Source of the DNA: an uncultured Alistipes sp.
Lineage (GTDB): Bacteria; Bacteroidota; Bacteroidia; Bacteroidales; Rikenellaceae
Assembly (NCBI GenBank): GCA_947591475.1
Contig: CANQDE010000004.1
Span: 176,330 to 240,329, forward strand
DNA: 64,000 nt
Reading direction: 5' to 3'
Below the pieces are notes generated by a model that ran no database searches, had not been told where the DNA came from, and saw only the letters and a program-made list of their open reading frames with translations. The position numbers and the translations under genes were made by a program. Each line of letters begins with the position of its first letter. The stretch's first letter is position 1. Positions 45,212 through 54,863 of the stretch are shown one piece after another.

Positions 45212-47188
45212 TTATTCTGCTTCGACCGTCCGGCCCTCGACGAGGAACTGCAAACGCGGTTCCGCCTCCTTGAAGGTGCCATCGGCCATGCGCAGGGTCC
45301 ATTTTTCGGCTTGGAACACCTCGTTCCACAGCCGTTCGTCCGTCCACATCGACTTCACGTAGTGCAGCCGCATGACGGGCGCTAAGTCGCGCAGCACGAA
45401 GTCGACCGACACGATTCCGTCCGTGCACGAAAGGAAGCTCTTGAAGTAGGGGAACGATTGCCGCACGGGAATCTTCTCGATGCTCGCCATCGGCAGTTCG
45501 TAGACGGCCTTCGGGAAGCGTTCGTCATCGCCCCATTGCTCGATGTTGGCGATGAAACGGCCGTTGAGCTTCTGGATGTCGACGAACATCGCTTCGATGA
45601 ACTCCGCGCGTGTCGCTTGTCCGTCGAGCGCATAGTTGCGCACGTCGTAGTGCATCGGGAAGCGGCGTTCGCCGTTTTTGGTCTCGAGAACCAGCTCTTT
45701 GGCTTCGATGGCCGCGGTCAGCTGCTCTTCGGTCAGTCCGGCTGCGGGATCGGTGTAGACCTTCACGGCCACCGGACAATCGAACTCGGCGGTGAATCCG
45801 TAGATGCCCTCGATTTGCTGCAATGCCATGCCGAAGTAAACCATATCCATCCGGTCATGCAGCCCTTCGACCCCCAATCGCACGACGTCGAGCATCGGAA
45901 CCGTCTCGTCGGGCGATTTGAATTTGCGGTAGGTCGGCGTGAATACAGCCTCTTGGAGCTTGAGCGTGTCGGTTTGAGCGGGATCATAGGAGATGACCAC
46001 GGCGTGGCGTTTCACGAAGGTTTTCACGCCGTAAACGCCCCGCACGGTCTGCATCTTGGCGGCGAAGGCCTTCGACGAACCGAAGCATTTCACCGATTGC
46101 AGCCCCTCCATTTCGTAGGTCTGCATCCCCTCGACCTGTTCGTAGTCGCCCCATTTTTCGTCGATGGTCGGCAGCTCCAGCGTGTTGCCGAGCCAGAGCG
46201 CGATGCCGAAGAACACGACTGTCAGCACAGCCGGCAGCCAGCGCAGCGAGCGACGTCCGTTCACCTGCAAAGCGCCCGTCGCGCATGACGAAATGCACTG
46301 TCCGCACAGCGTGCAGTCGATATGGCTCACTTTCGTGTAGTCGTGGATCGGAATCTGGTAGGGGCACTTTTTTTCGCACAGTTTGCAGCCGTTGCAGGTC
46401 TCCTCGTCGCGGGTGATGTGCATCAGCGTATATTTTTTCGGTTTCCTTTTGCACCAGCCGCGCACAAGGTCGATTTCGGCGAGGTAGGCGACGGTACAAA
46501 GCAGGGCGAGCATCCACGTCCACCCGTCGGCCGTGCGCGTGCCGAGCAGTACGACGATGACGACGGCGAACAGCACATAGGGAATGGAAGCGGTCGATTT
46601 GAATGCGTTGCTCAAAGCGCCGAGCGGGCAGATGTAACGGCACCAGAACATCCGCACGAAGATGCCGCCCAAGAACAACAATCCGATGGCGGTCAACGAC
46701 ATCCACAACACGATTTCGCCCTTGAATCCCGTGGCCATGGCGTAGTAGGGATCGAGTTTCTTGCAGAACAGTTCGCTGGTGGCGAGGGTGTTGTAGAGGA
46801 TGATGAAAAGCAGGATGTATTTGACGGCGCGCAGCAGTTTGTCGACGATGCCGCCCTGTCGGATTTCGAATTGCAGATGCAGTTTGCGTCCGAGGCGTCC
46901 CATCGCCTCGTCGAGGGTGCCCAGCGGGCAGAGATAGCCGCAGAAGAGTTTCGCGCAGAGCACGATGCCGGCGACGAGCACGAGCCCCATCATGATTTGG
47001 AGCATCGACATCGAGCAGGCCAGCGAATGGTTGACCAAATAGCTGCCGAAGGCTTCGAGACCGCCGAAAGGACAGTACTTTTCGACGTCGACGGGCTTTT
47101 CGGCGAATGCGGCCCACGCGATGGTGCCGACGATGGCGGCCAACGTACCCCATTGCAGGAGATGTTTGGCGTAGTTCGGTTTTTTCAT
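45212..47188 (-). CDS. membrane polyferredoxin (NapH/CcoG-like) with HMA-like C-terminal region
   Basis: A 658-residue inner-membrane iron-sulfur protein. The first about 240 residues hold five or six helices with CAKLFCGYLCPLGTLDE (near 77) and FWCRYICPLGALSN (near 184), the NapH/NosR-type cysteine motifs. Two classical 4Fe-4S sites follow: CNGCKLCEKKCP (near 262) and CTLCGQCISSCA (near 288). After another helix (about 313-330), residues 345-658 form a soluble half. Its start, GLQSVKCFGSSKAFAAKMQT and VKTFVKRHAVVISYD, resembles heavy-metal-associated (HMA) folds but with one Cys instead of CxxC. It probably passes electrons across or at the membrane. The partner and the role of the C-terminal half are unknown. 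Confidence 0.82.
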   Translation of the reverse strand: MKKPNYAKHLLQWGTLAAIVGTIAWAAFAEKPVDVEKYCPFGGLEAFGSYLVNHSLACSMSMLQIMMGLVLVAGIVLCAKLFCGYLCPLGTLDEAMGRLGRKLHLQFEIRQGGIVDKLLRAVKYILLFIILYNTLATSELFCKKLDPYYAMATGFKGEIVLWMSLTAIGLLFLGGIFVRMFWCRYICPLGALSNAFKSTASIPYVLFAVVIVVLLGTRTADGWTWMLALLCTVAYLAEIDLVRGWCKRKPKKYTLMHITRDEETCNGCKLCEKKCPYQIPIHDYTKVSHIDCTLCGQCISSCATGALQVNGRRSLRWLPAVLTVVFFGIALWLGNTLELPTIDEKWGDYEQVEGMQTYEMEGLQSVKCFGSSKAFAAKMQTVRGVYGVKTFVKRHAVVISYDPAQTDTLKLQEAVFTPTYRKFKSPDETVPMLDVVRLGVEGLHDRMDMVYFGMALQQIEGIYGFTAEFDCPVAVKVYTDPAAGLTEEQLTAAIEAKELVLETKNGERRFPMHYDVRNYALDGQATRAEFIEAMFVDIQKLNGRFIANIEQWGDDERFPKAVYELPMASIEKIPVRQSFPYFKSFLSCTDGIVSVDFVLRDLAPVMRLHYVKSMWTDERLWNEVFQAEKWTLRMADGTFKEAEPRLQFLVEGRTVEAE

Positions 47189-47280
47189 AGGGTTTTATTT
47201 AGGTGTTGAGTGTGTGGGGTTTGTCGGGGTTTGTCGGAGTTGGGGTGCAGCGAATTTCGTGCGGCCGATTTTGAAAACCG

Positions 47281-47326
47281 CGCAGGGAGCCCCGGTCTAT
47301 TCGTAGATAAGGCTCCCTTTGCGTAT
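47281..47326. other. hairpin in the gap between polyferredoxin and fimbrillin genes
   Basis: GCAGGGAGCC pairs with GGCTCCCTTTGC across about 19 bases. No T run follows on either strand, so termination of the fimbrillin operon here is only a suggestion. The rest of the 172-base gap has a short direct repeat GGGTTTGTCGG near 47216-47240. Confidence 0.35.
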
Positions 47327-47360
47327 CGGGTTTTCGTTAGTTCAGCAGTCGTTATTCAGC

Positions 47361-48980
47361 CTATTTGTCCTTGATGCAACGGACAGGAATACCTGCAAAG
47401 TTCGATGCGTTGGATACCGACATGGAAACATTGGTTGCACCCGTATTAGCAACGTATGTATTCAAAAACATTACGGCTTTATTTTGCGAAGATATAAATC
47501 CTGAGCTGCTAACTTTATAATTGTTCCCTCCGGCCGTATTCGCTGTGGACGACATTAACCAACCGCTGGAGAATTGGTGATTGTTCGCATTGAGTGTATT
47601 TGACCACTTGCCGGGAATTATTTCACCTGTAGCTTCTTTCTTAGTAGCTTGAGCTCGCATTTGAATCAACGTTGTATTGAATCCGTCCTTGTCCAAATCA
47701 GCCCAATAGGTTTTGCCGTCGGTCGATTTGTAGGCCGTAATCAACGCCGTAAGTTCGTCAGCCGTCGGGATATGCCATCCGTCCGGGCAGATACCTTGTA
47801 CTCCTTCGAATGTGGTGGAGTTTGCTGCCGTAAGTTCCGTTATGCCGGCAGCCGTGCAGAAATCGTAATAATAACCTACTTTGGCGATGTAGTCCGCATC
47901 GGTCGATACTTCGGCTGAATAGGCTCCATCTTTTTCGACTACCCTCTGCGGATACCAGATACCGGCATCCTCGGCGGGGTCGCTCGATACCGTCTTACCA
48001 TCGGGTACATAACGCAGATTTTCGGCCATCCACGTGCGCCCGTCAGCAAGCGTTACGATTTTGTAATTTACCCCCCCCCAAGAAATTGTGGGCTCAACGA
48101 CCTGCCCGCCGTTGTCGATTTCGAGGTCGGCACCGTTATCCCAACCGTCGATTTGGCCGCCCAATACGACCTCCATATCTTTCGGCTGGACGTTCACTTT
48201 CAGTTCGCGGTTCGTGCCCGATACCAAATCGGTCGTTCCGAGTGTCCAAGGGCGCGTCTTGCCGTCGGCCGTCGTAATGGTCGTTTTGAGCTGCACGCCG
48301 TTCTGCGGAACCAGCAGCGCATAATACAACTCGTTCTTCGTCCGCTCGCAGGCTTTCACGTTGATGATTGCAGCGCCGGACTTGGCCGTGAATGCCCCCG
48401 TCGCGGCGTCGATGGCACCCGTGCCGATGGCTCCGTCGATTCGAATTTCTGTGATGTCGGAACCGGTGCCGTTCGTTACGCGGATAATCACGCGCGTCAT
48501 CTTGTGTTTGAAGGCCAGATCGATCGTTTTTTCCGGTTTGACGCCGGTTTTGAACCCGATGACCAAGTCCGATGCCATGTAGTTATTGCCGCTCTGGTCG
48601 GCCTGTACCGAAAATTCGGTGGGATGCGTCGCTCCGGCCTGATAGGGGTAGTAGGCGAAGAGCGTCGAAGCGAGATTCGCATCGTCGTACCAGAGCGTAC
48701 CCGGTGCGGTGAAGTTTTCACCGTCGAACGTGAACTCCTTGTTGCTGAGGAACGACGATTTGTCCGCCTCCATCGTGATGGTTACGCCGATTTTGTCGCC
48801 CGTTTCGAAATCGGTGTCCGTTACACGGGTCGAGGCTTTCGGGAAGAGGGCCGGATCGGCGATCGTCGGGTCGATTTGCACGGCGAGCGGCGTGTTGTAC
48901 GTTCCGCCGTCATCGTTCTTGGAACATGCGGCCGATAACAAGGTCGTTGCTACCACCGCCAAAGTCAAAATTCTTTTCAT
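47361..48980 (-). CDS. fimbrillin-family lipoprotein with C-terminal FISUMP domain
   Basis: A 539-residue surface lipoprotein. The signal MKRILTLAVVATTLLSAAC has a lipobox at Cys19. Residues about 40-285 look like a fimbrillin (Mfa-like) domain: FETGDKIGVTI, TLFAYYPY, DLAFKHKMTRVIIRV and KNELYYALLVPQ. Residues 300-539 are a FISUMP domain: KIVTLADGRTWMAENLRYVP, GICPDGWHIPTADELTALI and GIPVRCIKDK at the end. A run of nine G (48079-48071 on the coding strand) encodes Trp-Gly-Gly at the domain junction (near residue 301); loss of one G gives an immediate stop. It is last in the TonB receptor operon. Confidence 0.85.
   Translation of the reverse strand: MKRILTLAVVATTLLSAACSKNDDGGTYNTPLAVQIDPTIADPALFPKASTRVTDTDFETGDKIGVTITMEADKSSFLSNKEFTFDGENFTAPGTLWYDDANLASTLFAYYPYQAGATHPTEFSVQADQSGNNYMASDLVIGFKTGVKPEKTIDLAFKHKMTRVIIRVTNGTGSDITEIRIDGAIGTGAIDAATGAFTAKSGAAIINVKACERTKNELYYALLVPQNGVQLKTTITTADGKTRPWTLGTTDLVSGTNRELKVNVQPKDMEVVLGGQIDGWDNGADLEIDNGGQVVEPTISWGGVNYKIVTLADGRTWMAENLRYVPDGKTVSSDPAEDAGIWYPQRVVEKDGAYSAEVSTDADYIAKVGYYYDFCTAAGITELTAANSTTFEGVQGICPDGWHIPTADELTALITAYKSTDGKTYWADLDKDGFNTTLIQMRAQATKKEATGEIIPGKWSNTLNANNHQFSSGWLMSSTANTAGGNNYKVSSSGFISSQNKAVMFLNTYVANTGATNVSMSVSNASNFAGIPVRCIKDK
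48071..48079 (-). repeat. G9 homopolymer inside the fimbrillin/FISUMP gene
   Basis: Nine consecutive G on the coding strand, in TCTT-G9-TAAATT. With nine the frame stays open; with eight it reads TGG GGG GGG TAA, a stop right after the fimbrillin domain. Such tracts are prone to slippage. Confidence 0.7.
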
Positions 48981-49067
48981 AATCGTGTTTTATTTATTTG
49001 TTACTTATATTTCTCGTTTCCGTCCGTGTCGTCCGACCTGTGCCGGTCGTATGCGGCGGTCGGCCGC

Positions 49068-50630
49068 TTAAAAATTGTATCCCACGGCGAACAGCACCGT
49101 AACCCGATGGGCCCGCGGCACGAATTCCAGTTTGAAACCGTGTTCGTAACGGGCCGAGAGGTCGAGGTAGAAACGCCGGAGGTTGCGGCGTGCACCCAAC
49201 TCGACTCCCAGACGGGGCGCCGTGAGGTATTCGTTCGTATAATCGTAGTATTCGGTCAGTTGCAGCGGGTAGGGGCTGGTTTCGAGCGGGGTCTCCTCTT
49301 CGAACGCATCTTCGGAAAATCCACCCCGACGGAAGTCGGCGCCGCCGCTGAACTCCCATTGCCGATAGGTGATCCTTGCCCGCACGAACCCCGTTACAGC
49401 ATAGAGGTCGGCCTCCTTGACGTAGGGATAGAGCAACGTCGAACGACGGGTCGATTGTTCGTAATCGATTCCGGCGCGCAAGTCGGTGCGGCCCTGCTGC
49501 CATTCGTATTCACCGCCCAATTCGAGCGCGCGGCGGGCGAAGATGGGCAGCGAACCCAAATGAAAGACCGTCGAAATGCCGTTGACCGTTTCGCGGCGCA
49601 GGATGCTCTCGTCGTTCTCCTGCGTTCGCCAGTCGAACCGCAGTCGGATGGTGTGGTATGCGCGGGGCGTAGCGAGCAAGGCCGTCCCACGGGCCGTTAC
49701 CTGCGACGTCGTGAAGTCGTGCATGAACGTATCCTTCTCGCCGCTCTCGCCGTGGCGATGCCGGTAGGTTACTTCGGCGTAGTAGGGGCCCCAATCGCCC
49801 TGAATCGATACGCCGTGAGTCAACTCTTTAATCGGGAAGCCTGTGAGCCCCGTCTCATTCAAATGGATGCCGTTGCCGTCCCAACGTTCCAAGATGCCGT
49901 AGGCCAGTCCCTTGTCGAAGAATGCTTGGTAGGATTCGGCCGAGGTACCGATCTCCTTGGCCTCGACCCGCTCGCTGTTCTTGCCGAACAGATAGGCGGC
50001 CCCGACGGCCCAGTTGTCGCGGTGGTAGAGGATGCCGGGCGCAAGCTCGAAATTCAATCGTTTGTTGCTGTGCCGCAGGTCTTTACGCTTGGCGTAGTTG
50101 TTTGCTTCGAAGTCGATTTTCAGACCGCCCGTCCAATGGCTGCCCAGCACGGCGGAAAGCGCCCCCGTGAAAGCGTAATCTTCGCGGATTTTGTGTCCGG
50201 GCGTGAACTCCAAAATGTCGACCGGATAGTACCCGGGTTGCGTGAACATCGAACCGCACATGTCGCGGCCGTCGAAATAGGCGTAGGAGAAGCGACCGGC
50301 GAAGGAAATTTTGTCGAAATGACGGATGGATTCCGTGCGTGCGCCGGCCGTCCAACTGTCGTCCGATGCGGAGTAGTCCATCCAGCCGCCGCAATCCTTG
50401 CGTCCGAAAATCTCGGCGTAGGAGCGGCTCATCGAATCCCGACGGATGCCGGCCGCATTGACCCCTTCGTTCCACGGATTGCGGCGCTGTACGTCGTCGA
50501 ACCGAATCCACGGCATCCATGTCGATGTTTGGTCGGTTTGCGTGCGGCCCTCTCCCTGCGCCTCAGCCCGTTCGGCAGCTCCGGCGGTGAACCCGAGCAA
50601 CAACAGCAATATCGTAAATAACGGTTTCAT
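49068..50630 (-). CDS. DUF6850 family outer-membrane beta-barrel protein
   Basis: A 520-residue exported protein (signal MKPLFTILLLLLGFTAGAA). It is rich in alternating aromatic/polar strands with short turns, for example KISFAGRFSYAYFDGRDMCG, NWAVGAAYLFGKN, YHTIRLRFDWRTQEND and FKLEFVPRAHRVTVLFAVGY, and ends in the C-terminal aromatic NF expected of outer-membrane barrels. It matches the Bacteroidota family DUF6850, which typically sits with DUF4876 and TonB-receptor genes, as here. The function is unknown; by position it could help transport or anchor a ligand with the receptor. Four bases separate its start from the stop of the DUF4876 gene. Confidence 0.8.
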   Translation of the reverse strand: MKPLFTILLLLLGFTAGAAERAEAQGEGRTQTDQTSTWMPWIRFDDVQRRNPWNEGVNAAGIRRDSMSRSYAEIFGRKDCGGWMDYSASDDSWTAGARTESIRHFDKISFAGRFSYAYFDGRDMCGSMFTQPGYYPVDILEFTPGHKIREDYAFTGALSAVLGSHWTGGLKIDFEANNYAKRKDLRHSNKRLNFELAPGILYHRDNWAVGAAYLFGKNSERVEAKEIGTSAESYQAFFDKGLAYGILERWDGNGIHLNETGLTGFPIKELTHGVSIQGDWGPYYAEVTYRHRHGESGEKDTFMHDFTTSQVTARGTALLATPRAYHTIRLRFDWRTQENDESILRRETVNGISTVFHLGSLPIFARRALELGGEYEWQQGRTDLRAGIDYEQSTRRSTLLYPYVKEADLYAVTGFVRARITYRQWEFSGGADFRRGGFSEDAFEEETPLETSPYPLQLTEYYDYTNEYLTAPRLGVELGARRNLRRFYLDLSARYEHGFKLEFVPRAHRVTVLFAVGYNF

Positions 50631-50634
50631 AGGC

Positions 50635-51870
50635 TTATTCGTGCAGCGATTGGGTGGAACGTTCGTAGAAATCGACCGACGAATTGTTCGTGTCGACGTA
50701 AATGGGGTAACCGTTGGCGGCCGTCGCCGTTTCGTTGAGTTTGCGGTGGATAGTGTGGCCTTGATAGGTTACCGAGAAGGTGAATGCACCGGCATCGACC
50801 TCGGGGGTTAATCGTTTCTGATTGCGGGTACTGTAAAAGACCTCCACGCCGTCCAAAATCCACGCCCATGGCACTTTGAAACATTTGGCATTGCCCCCGG
50901 GGTCGGTGGCGACGCACTGGCTGTCATCGGCGACATAGCCTTCGAAGTCGAACCCCGCTTCGGGCCGGAAGATGATGACCGCAGGCGACTGAATGGCGAT
51001 GGTGTAGGCTTTTGAAGTGCCGGTCTTTTTGAGTACCTGCAAAATGTGCGATTCCTGAATCTGGTCGCCCGGCGTCAGATGCAATTTTTCGTTTTCGAAG
51101 TGCAATCGGCTGAAAGTGGCGAAGTATTCGGGTTTGTTCAGGTTGACCGACAACGGAAAGTCCTGTGTGAAGTCGACCGCACCGCGAATGGCGACGACCG
51201 CATCTTCGCCGGGCGCGAGCGGAAAATCGGTGCCCGAGCCCCGGAACTGCCAAATGCACTCGAAGATAGGTGCGAATTCTTGAAAGACGAGCTGCCCGTC
51301 GCTGTCGGTTTTTACCCAGTTGTTGGTGCCCGCCGCCGTGCTGGGAGCGACGACACCGAAGCAAAGCCCGTCGAGGTACTGGGTTTTGTTGGCGTTGTTG
51401 TGCAGAATGACGTATTGGTCGGTTTGCAGGTTGCCGGTGGCGGGCGTCATCGGGCAGCCGCCGCAATAGATCTCCTTGAAAACGATCGTCCCGGGAGTCG
51501 ATTGGATCAAGGGCAGTTCGAAGCGTTGCGCAGCGTTGCCCTCCGTGAGCCGAATCTCCTCCAAGGCACCGTTGAAGATGGCATCCTCGCGCCAGTCGGC
51601 GATGGAAATCCGGTAGACGCCGCGCGGAATGCGGAACGTGGCGCGACCTGCATCGTCGGTGCGGGCGATGTAGTAGTTGCCGTTGGTGATCTCTTCGGCT
51701 TTGACCTCGACACCGCTCTGTACACTCGATTCGTAACCGGCCGGATAGATGCTTGCGATTTCGAGCGTCAGCAAATCGGCTTCGTAGGGGTGCGAGTCGC
51801 TGAACGAGGTGCAACCGGCCGCGAAGATCGTCGCGAGGACGGTCAAGGCCATGCAGACGAATTTTCTCAT
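50635..51870 (-). CDS. DUF4876 domain lipoprotein
   Basis: A 411-residue lipoprotein. The signal MRKFVCMALTVLATIFAAGC ends at a lipobox Cys. Residues about 35-120 look like an Ig/carboxypeptidase-regulatory-like beta domain (YYIARTDDAGRATFRIPRGV). The DUF4876 body has FKEIYCGGCPMTPATGNLQ with a Cys pair, DQYVILHNN, LCFGVVAPS, GTDFPLAPGEDAVVAI and NSSVDFYERSTQS. ATG 51870 is chosen at the signal; ATG 51909 would add 13 residues and lies only 7 bases after the receptor stop. Likely outer-membrane or surface exposed, working with the TonB receptor; the ligand is unknown. Confidence 0.8.
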   Translation of the reverse strand: MRKFVCMALTVLATIFAAGCTSFSDSHPYEADLLTLEIASIYPAGYESSVQSGVEVKAEEITNGNYYIARTDDAGRATFRIPRGVYRISIADWREDAIFNGALEEIRLTEGNAAQRFELPLIQSTPGTIVFKEIYCGGCPMTPATGNLQTDQYVILHNNANKTQYLDGLCFGVVAPSTAAGTNNWVKTDSDGQLVFQEFAPIFECIWQFRGSGTDFPLAPGEDAVVAIRGAVDFTQDFPLSVNLNKPEYFATFSRLHFENEKLHLTPGDQIQESHILQVLKKTGTSKAYTIAIQSPAVIIFRPEAGFDFEGYVADDSQCVATDPGGNAKCFKVPWAWILDGVEVFYSTRNQKRLTPEVDAGAFTFSVTYQGHTIHRKLNETATAANGYPIYVDTNNSSVDFYERSTQSLHE

Positions 51871-51916
51871 CGGCGACGGGTGCGGATATGCAGGAATGAA
51901 AGGTTTCATAAGCGTG

Positions 51917-54736
51917 TCAGAATTTGATGCGGACGGTCAGTCCGTAGTAGAATTTGGGCGTAAAGATGCCCCCGGTGCCTCCGGCGTAGGGACGCACGTA
52001 TTTGCGCGAGTTGGTGAAGTTGTTGGCGTAGAACGAAATGGAAACATGGTCGCCGACCTCTTTCGTAATGCTCAGATTGGCTGAGAAGTAGGGGGAATAG
52101 TCGGTCAGCCGGTATTGATAGGCATTGCCCGAACGGAGCATCATGCTGGCGAACGTGGGGTCGTTGCGTTCGATGTCGGTGAACGGATGGCGCACGCCGT
52201 CCAAATCCAAATAGGCGACGGGTCAGATGGCCGTGTAGCTGTTGCCGTCGTAGATGTTTCCGCCCACGGGGGTCGAACCGTCTTCGCCCACGTTGAAAGC
52301 ATACGTTTTGCCGTTCCGCTCCGAGAGATTCTGTTCGCGGCGGAGCAGCATCGCTTCCAGGCGCAGCGTGATGATCATGCGGATGGACGGAATGTGGGTC
52401 GTGGCGGTCAGATTGGCATCCAACCTTTGGATTTTCTGACCGTTGTAGGTGCGCGTCGCAGCACCCGTATCGGGATAGATGCCGACGTAACGGAACGATT
52501 CGTTGCCCGTGTAGATGGTCTGCATGTACTCCCATTCGCCCTCGTTGACGTATTTCGTATAGCCGTAGGCTCCGTCTAACCGCAGGTCGGTGCGGATGGG
52601 CTGGATGCGCGGAAATTCCACCACGAACTCCAATCCCATGCGGTCGATCGGCGAGCCGTTGGATTGCATCGTGTTCTCGGTGAACGTGCGGACGGTCTGT
52701 TTGGTCGCCATCTGATGCCAACCTTCTCCCCAGTTGTCCTCGTCGCGCATGAAGAGATCGCCCGTCTGGCTGTCGAGCTTGAATGCGGGGTTCGTCGGCA
52801 GGGAAAGTCCGTTGGGAAGCGTCAGCGTGCGGTAGGTGAAGGGCGTGTAGGTCGATTGCAGTTCATAGGGATGGGTCGTGCGGTTGAAGTAACCCACCAA
52901 CGAAACCTTCGTCTGTCCGATGCGGAAATCGACGCCCACTTCGGCATTGCGGTTGCGCTGCCACCGCAGATCGGGATTGTAGAGGATGCCGAACGGCTGC
53001 GTATAGTAGATCGAGGTCATCCGGTCGCCGTACTTGACATCGTAAACGGCGTAGTCGCGGTATTTCGGATCGGGATAGAGAATGTTGAACGATGGGAGCT
53101 TTTCGGTGATGCCCCAGCCGCCGCGCAGCGTCAGCCAGTCGGAGATGCGGTATTTCAGATTGAAGCGCGGCGAATAGTTGGTCGTGTTCTTGTAATCCGA
53201 ATTTTTAATAAAAGTCTTTTCGATACGCACGCCGGCCATCAGTTGCAGCGACGTTTTGCCGAGCGGCAGGGTCAGCATTTCTTCGAGATAGCCGGCGACG
53301 TTGTGCATGTAGGGGATGTCCGTGTAGGGGCGCGGACGATAGCCGTGGGGCGCCGTCGCCGGATCATCGTAGTAGGTGCCGTCGCCCACGTTGCCTTCGG
53401 CCCGCCAGTCGATGCCGAGCTTCGTGTGGCTGCGCACGCCGCCCCACGAATGCAGCCACGTCGCTTTCAGATTCGCGGCGTAGTCCAGTTCGCGCGAATC
53501 GATGTTCCGGACAGCGAAGTAATCCGACGGAAGAATGTCGGCGATATAATAACCCTCGGTCGTCGCATGCACGGCCGGCGTCGTCGTGCCCAGTATCGGG
53601 TGTTTGCATTGCCGGTCGAGGTTGTTCTCGTAGTTGATCGAGGCCTTGAAGTCGATGCTCGTGATGCCCTTGCGGTTGGGTTGCCAGCTGATTGCCGTGT
53701 TGAGGCGCAGGGCATTGTCCTTGATTTTCTGCCATTCGCCGTTCTGGGCATCGGGATCGTCCTCGGTGTTCTGGCCGCCGATGTTGCCGGACACGCCGAA
53801 ATCGAATCGCACGTTGTCGTTGAACGTGTTGTGATAGTTGAGCGAGAGGCCCGTACGCGAATAGGAGGTATAGGGCGACACGGGGTCTTTCGTGGCGCGC
53901 GTGTATTCGATATTGGTGTTCAGCACGCCCTTGCGGTCGTCCAAGTCGAAGCCTTTCGAAAAAGAGGCTTGTTTCGTTTGCGGATTGGTCGTCAGCGTCA
54001 GCGTGTAGGGGGTTTTGCCCTTGCGGGTCTTCAGCCGCACGATACCCGACGAAATATCGCCGTATTCGACCGACGGAACGCCCGTGATGACTTCGACCGA
54101 TTCGATGTTGGTCGAAGCGATGTTGCGGGTGCTGGCACCTTCCAAATCTCCCAGCGAAGCATTGGTCGAAAGGCGTACTCCATCGACCTCGACCGCCGTG
54201 CCGAACGATGCGTTGCCGACCGTCGAACCGCCGTCGCGCAGCGAGAACCGCGTGTCGTTCATCAAGTCGGGATTGACGGTCTTGCCGCCCGGCAGCAGGG
54301 CCGAAATATCCGATGCGTTGACCATTTGGAGGTGGTCGATGGCATTGCCGCCGACCGTGCGCGAGGTCGCCATGGCGTCGGGTACCTCGCGGGCCGTTAC
54401 GACAACATTTTCCAGCGTCAGGTTGTCTTCGGGCAGATAGATGTGGAGTGAATCCATGCCGGCAATGACATCGACTTCGAGTTGGGTCGTCGCGTAGCCG
54501 AGACACGAAATGACGAACGGCGTTTTGCCGCGGGGTACGCCGCGAACGACGAATCGGCCCTCTTTGTCGGTGATCGCCCACAGCCCGTGATAGGGGATTT
54601 CGACGACTGCTTCGCTGATCGGATGATCGGTATCCTGTACAAGAATACGGCCCGTTACATTGCAGAATTGTTGTGCGAAGAGAGCCGGTTGGAATGCCCC
54701 GAACAGTATGATGAGGATGGGTAGTATTTTTTTCAT
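51917..54736 (-). pseudogene. TonB-dependent receptor with an in-frame TGA near the C-terminus
   Basis: A signal peptide (MKKILPILIILFGAFQPALFA) is followed by a carboxypeptidase-regulatory-like beta domain (about 26-110) and a plug domain (ISALLPGGKTVNP, IESVEVITGVPSVEYGD). A 22-strand-type barrel should follow. The frame runs 837 codons and ends with TGA at 52225-52223 after NSYTAI. The same frame then continues without interruption for 101 residues (PVAYLDLDGVRHPFTD through YANNFTNSRKYV) to a normal barrel end, YYGLTVRIKF. All of this tail is homology-like. So either one base has mutated (the codon may have been TGG), or it is a sequencing error. If the stop is real, the last strands and the insertion signal are missing. 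It is the first gene of the operon. Confidence 0.85.
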
Positions 54737-54829
54737 AGAGACAGCCATATATTCGCAAAAGTAGTGAAAAAATGAGAATATCTGTTCATTTGCTCGTTTT
54801 TTTGTCCGGATTCACCGTTCTCTGATGCA

Positions 54830-54860
54830 CAAAAGTAGTTTGATTCCTTCTTTCGGGCAA
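54830..54860 (-). promoter_or_regulatory. promoter of the TonB receptor operon
   Basis: On the minus strand TTG (54860-54858), 20-base spacer, TACTTTTG (54837-54830): a full consensus, with about 85 bases of leader to the ATG at 54736. A second TACTTTTG at 54763-54756 lacks a TTG. Confidence 0.65.
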
Positions 54861-54863
54861 TAC

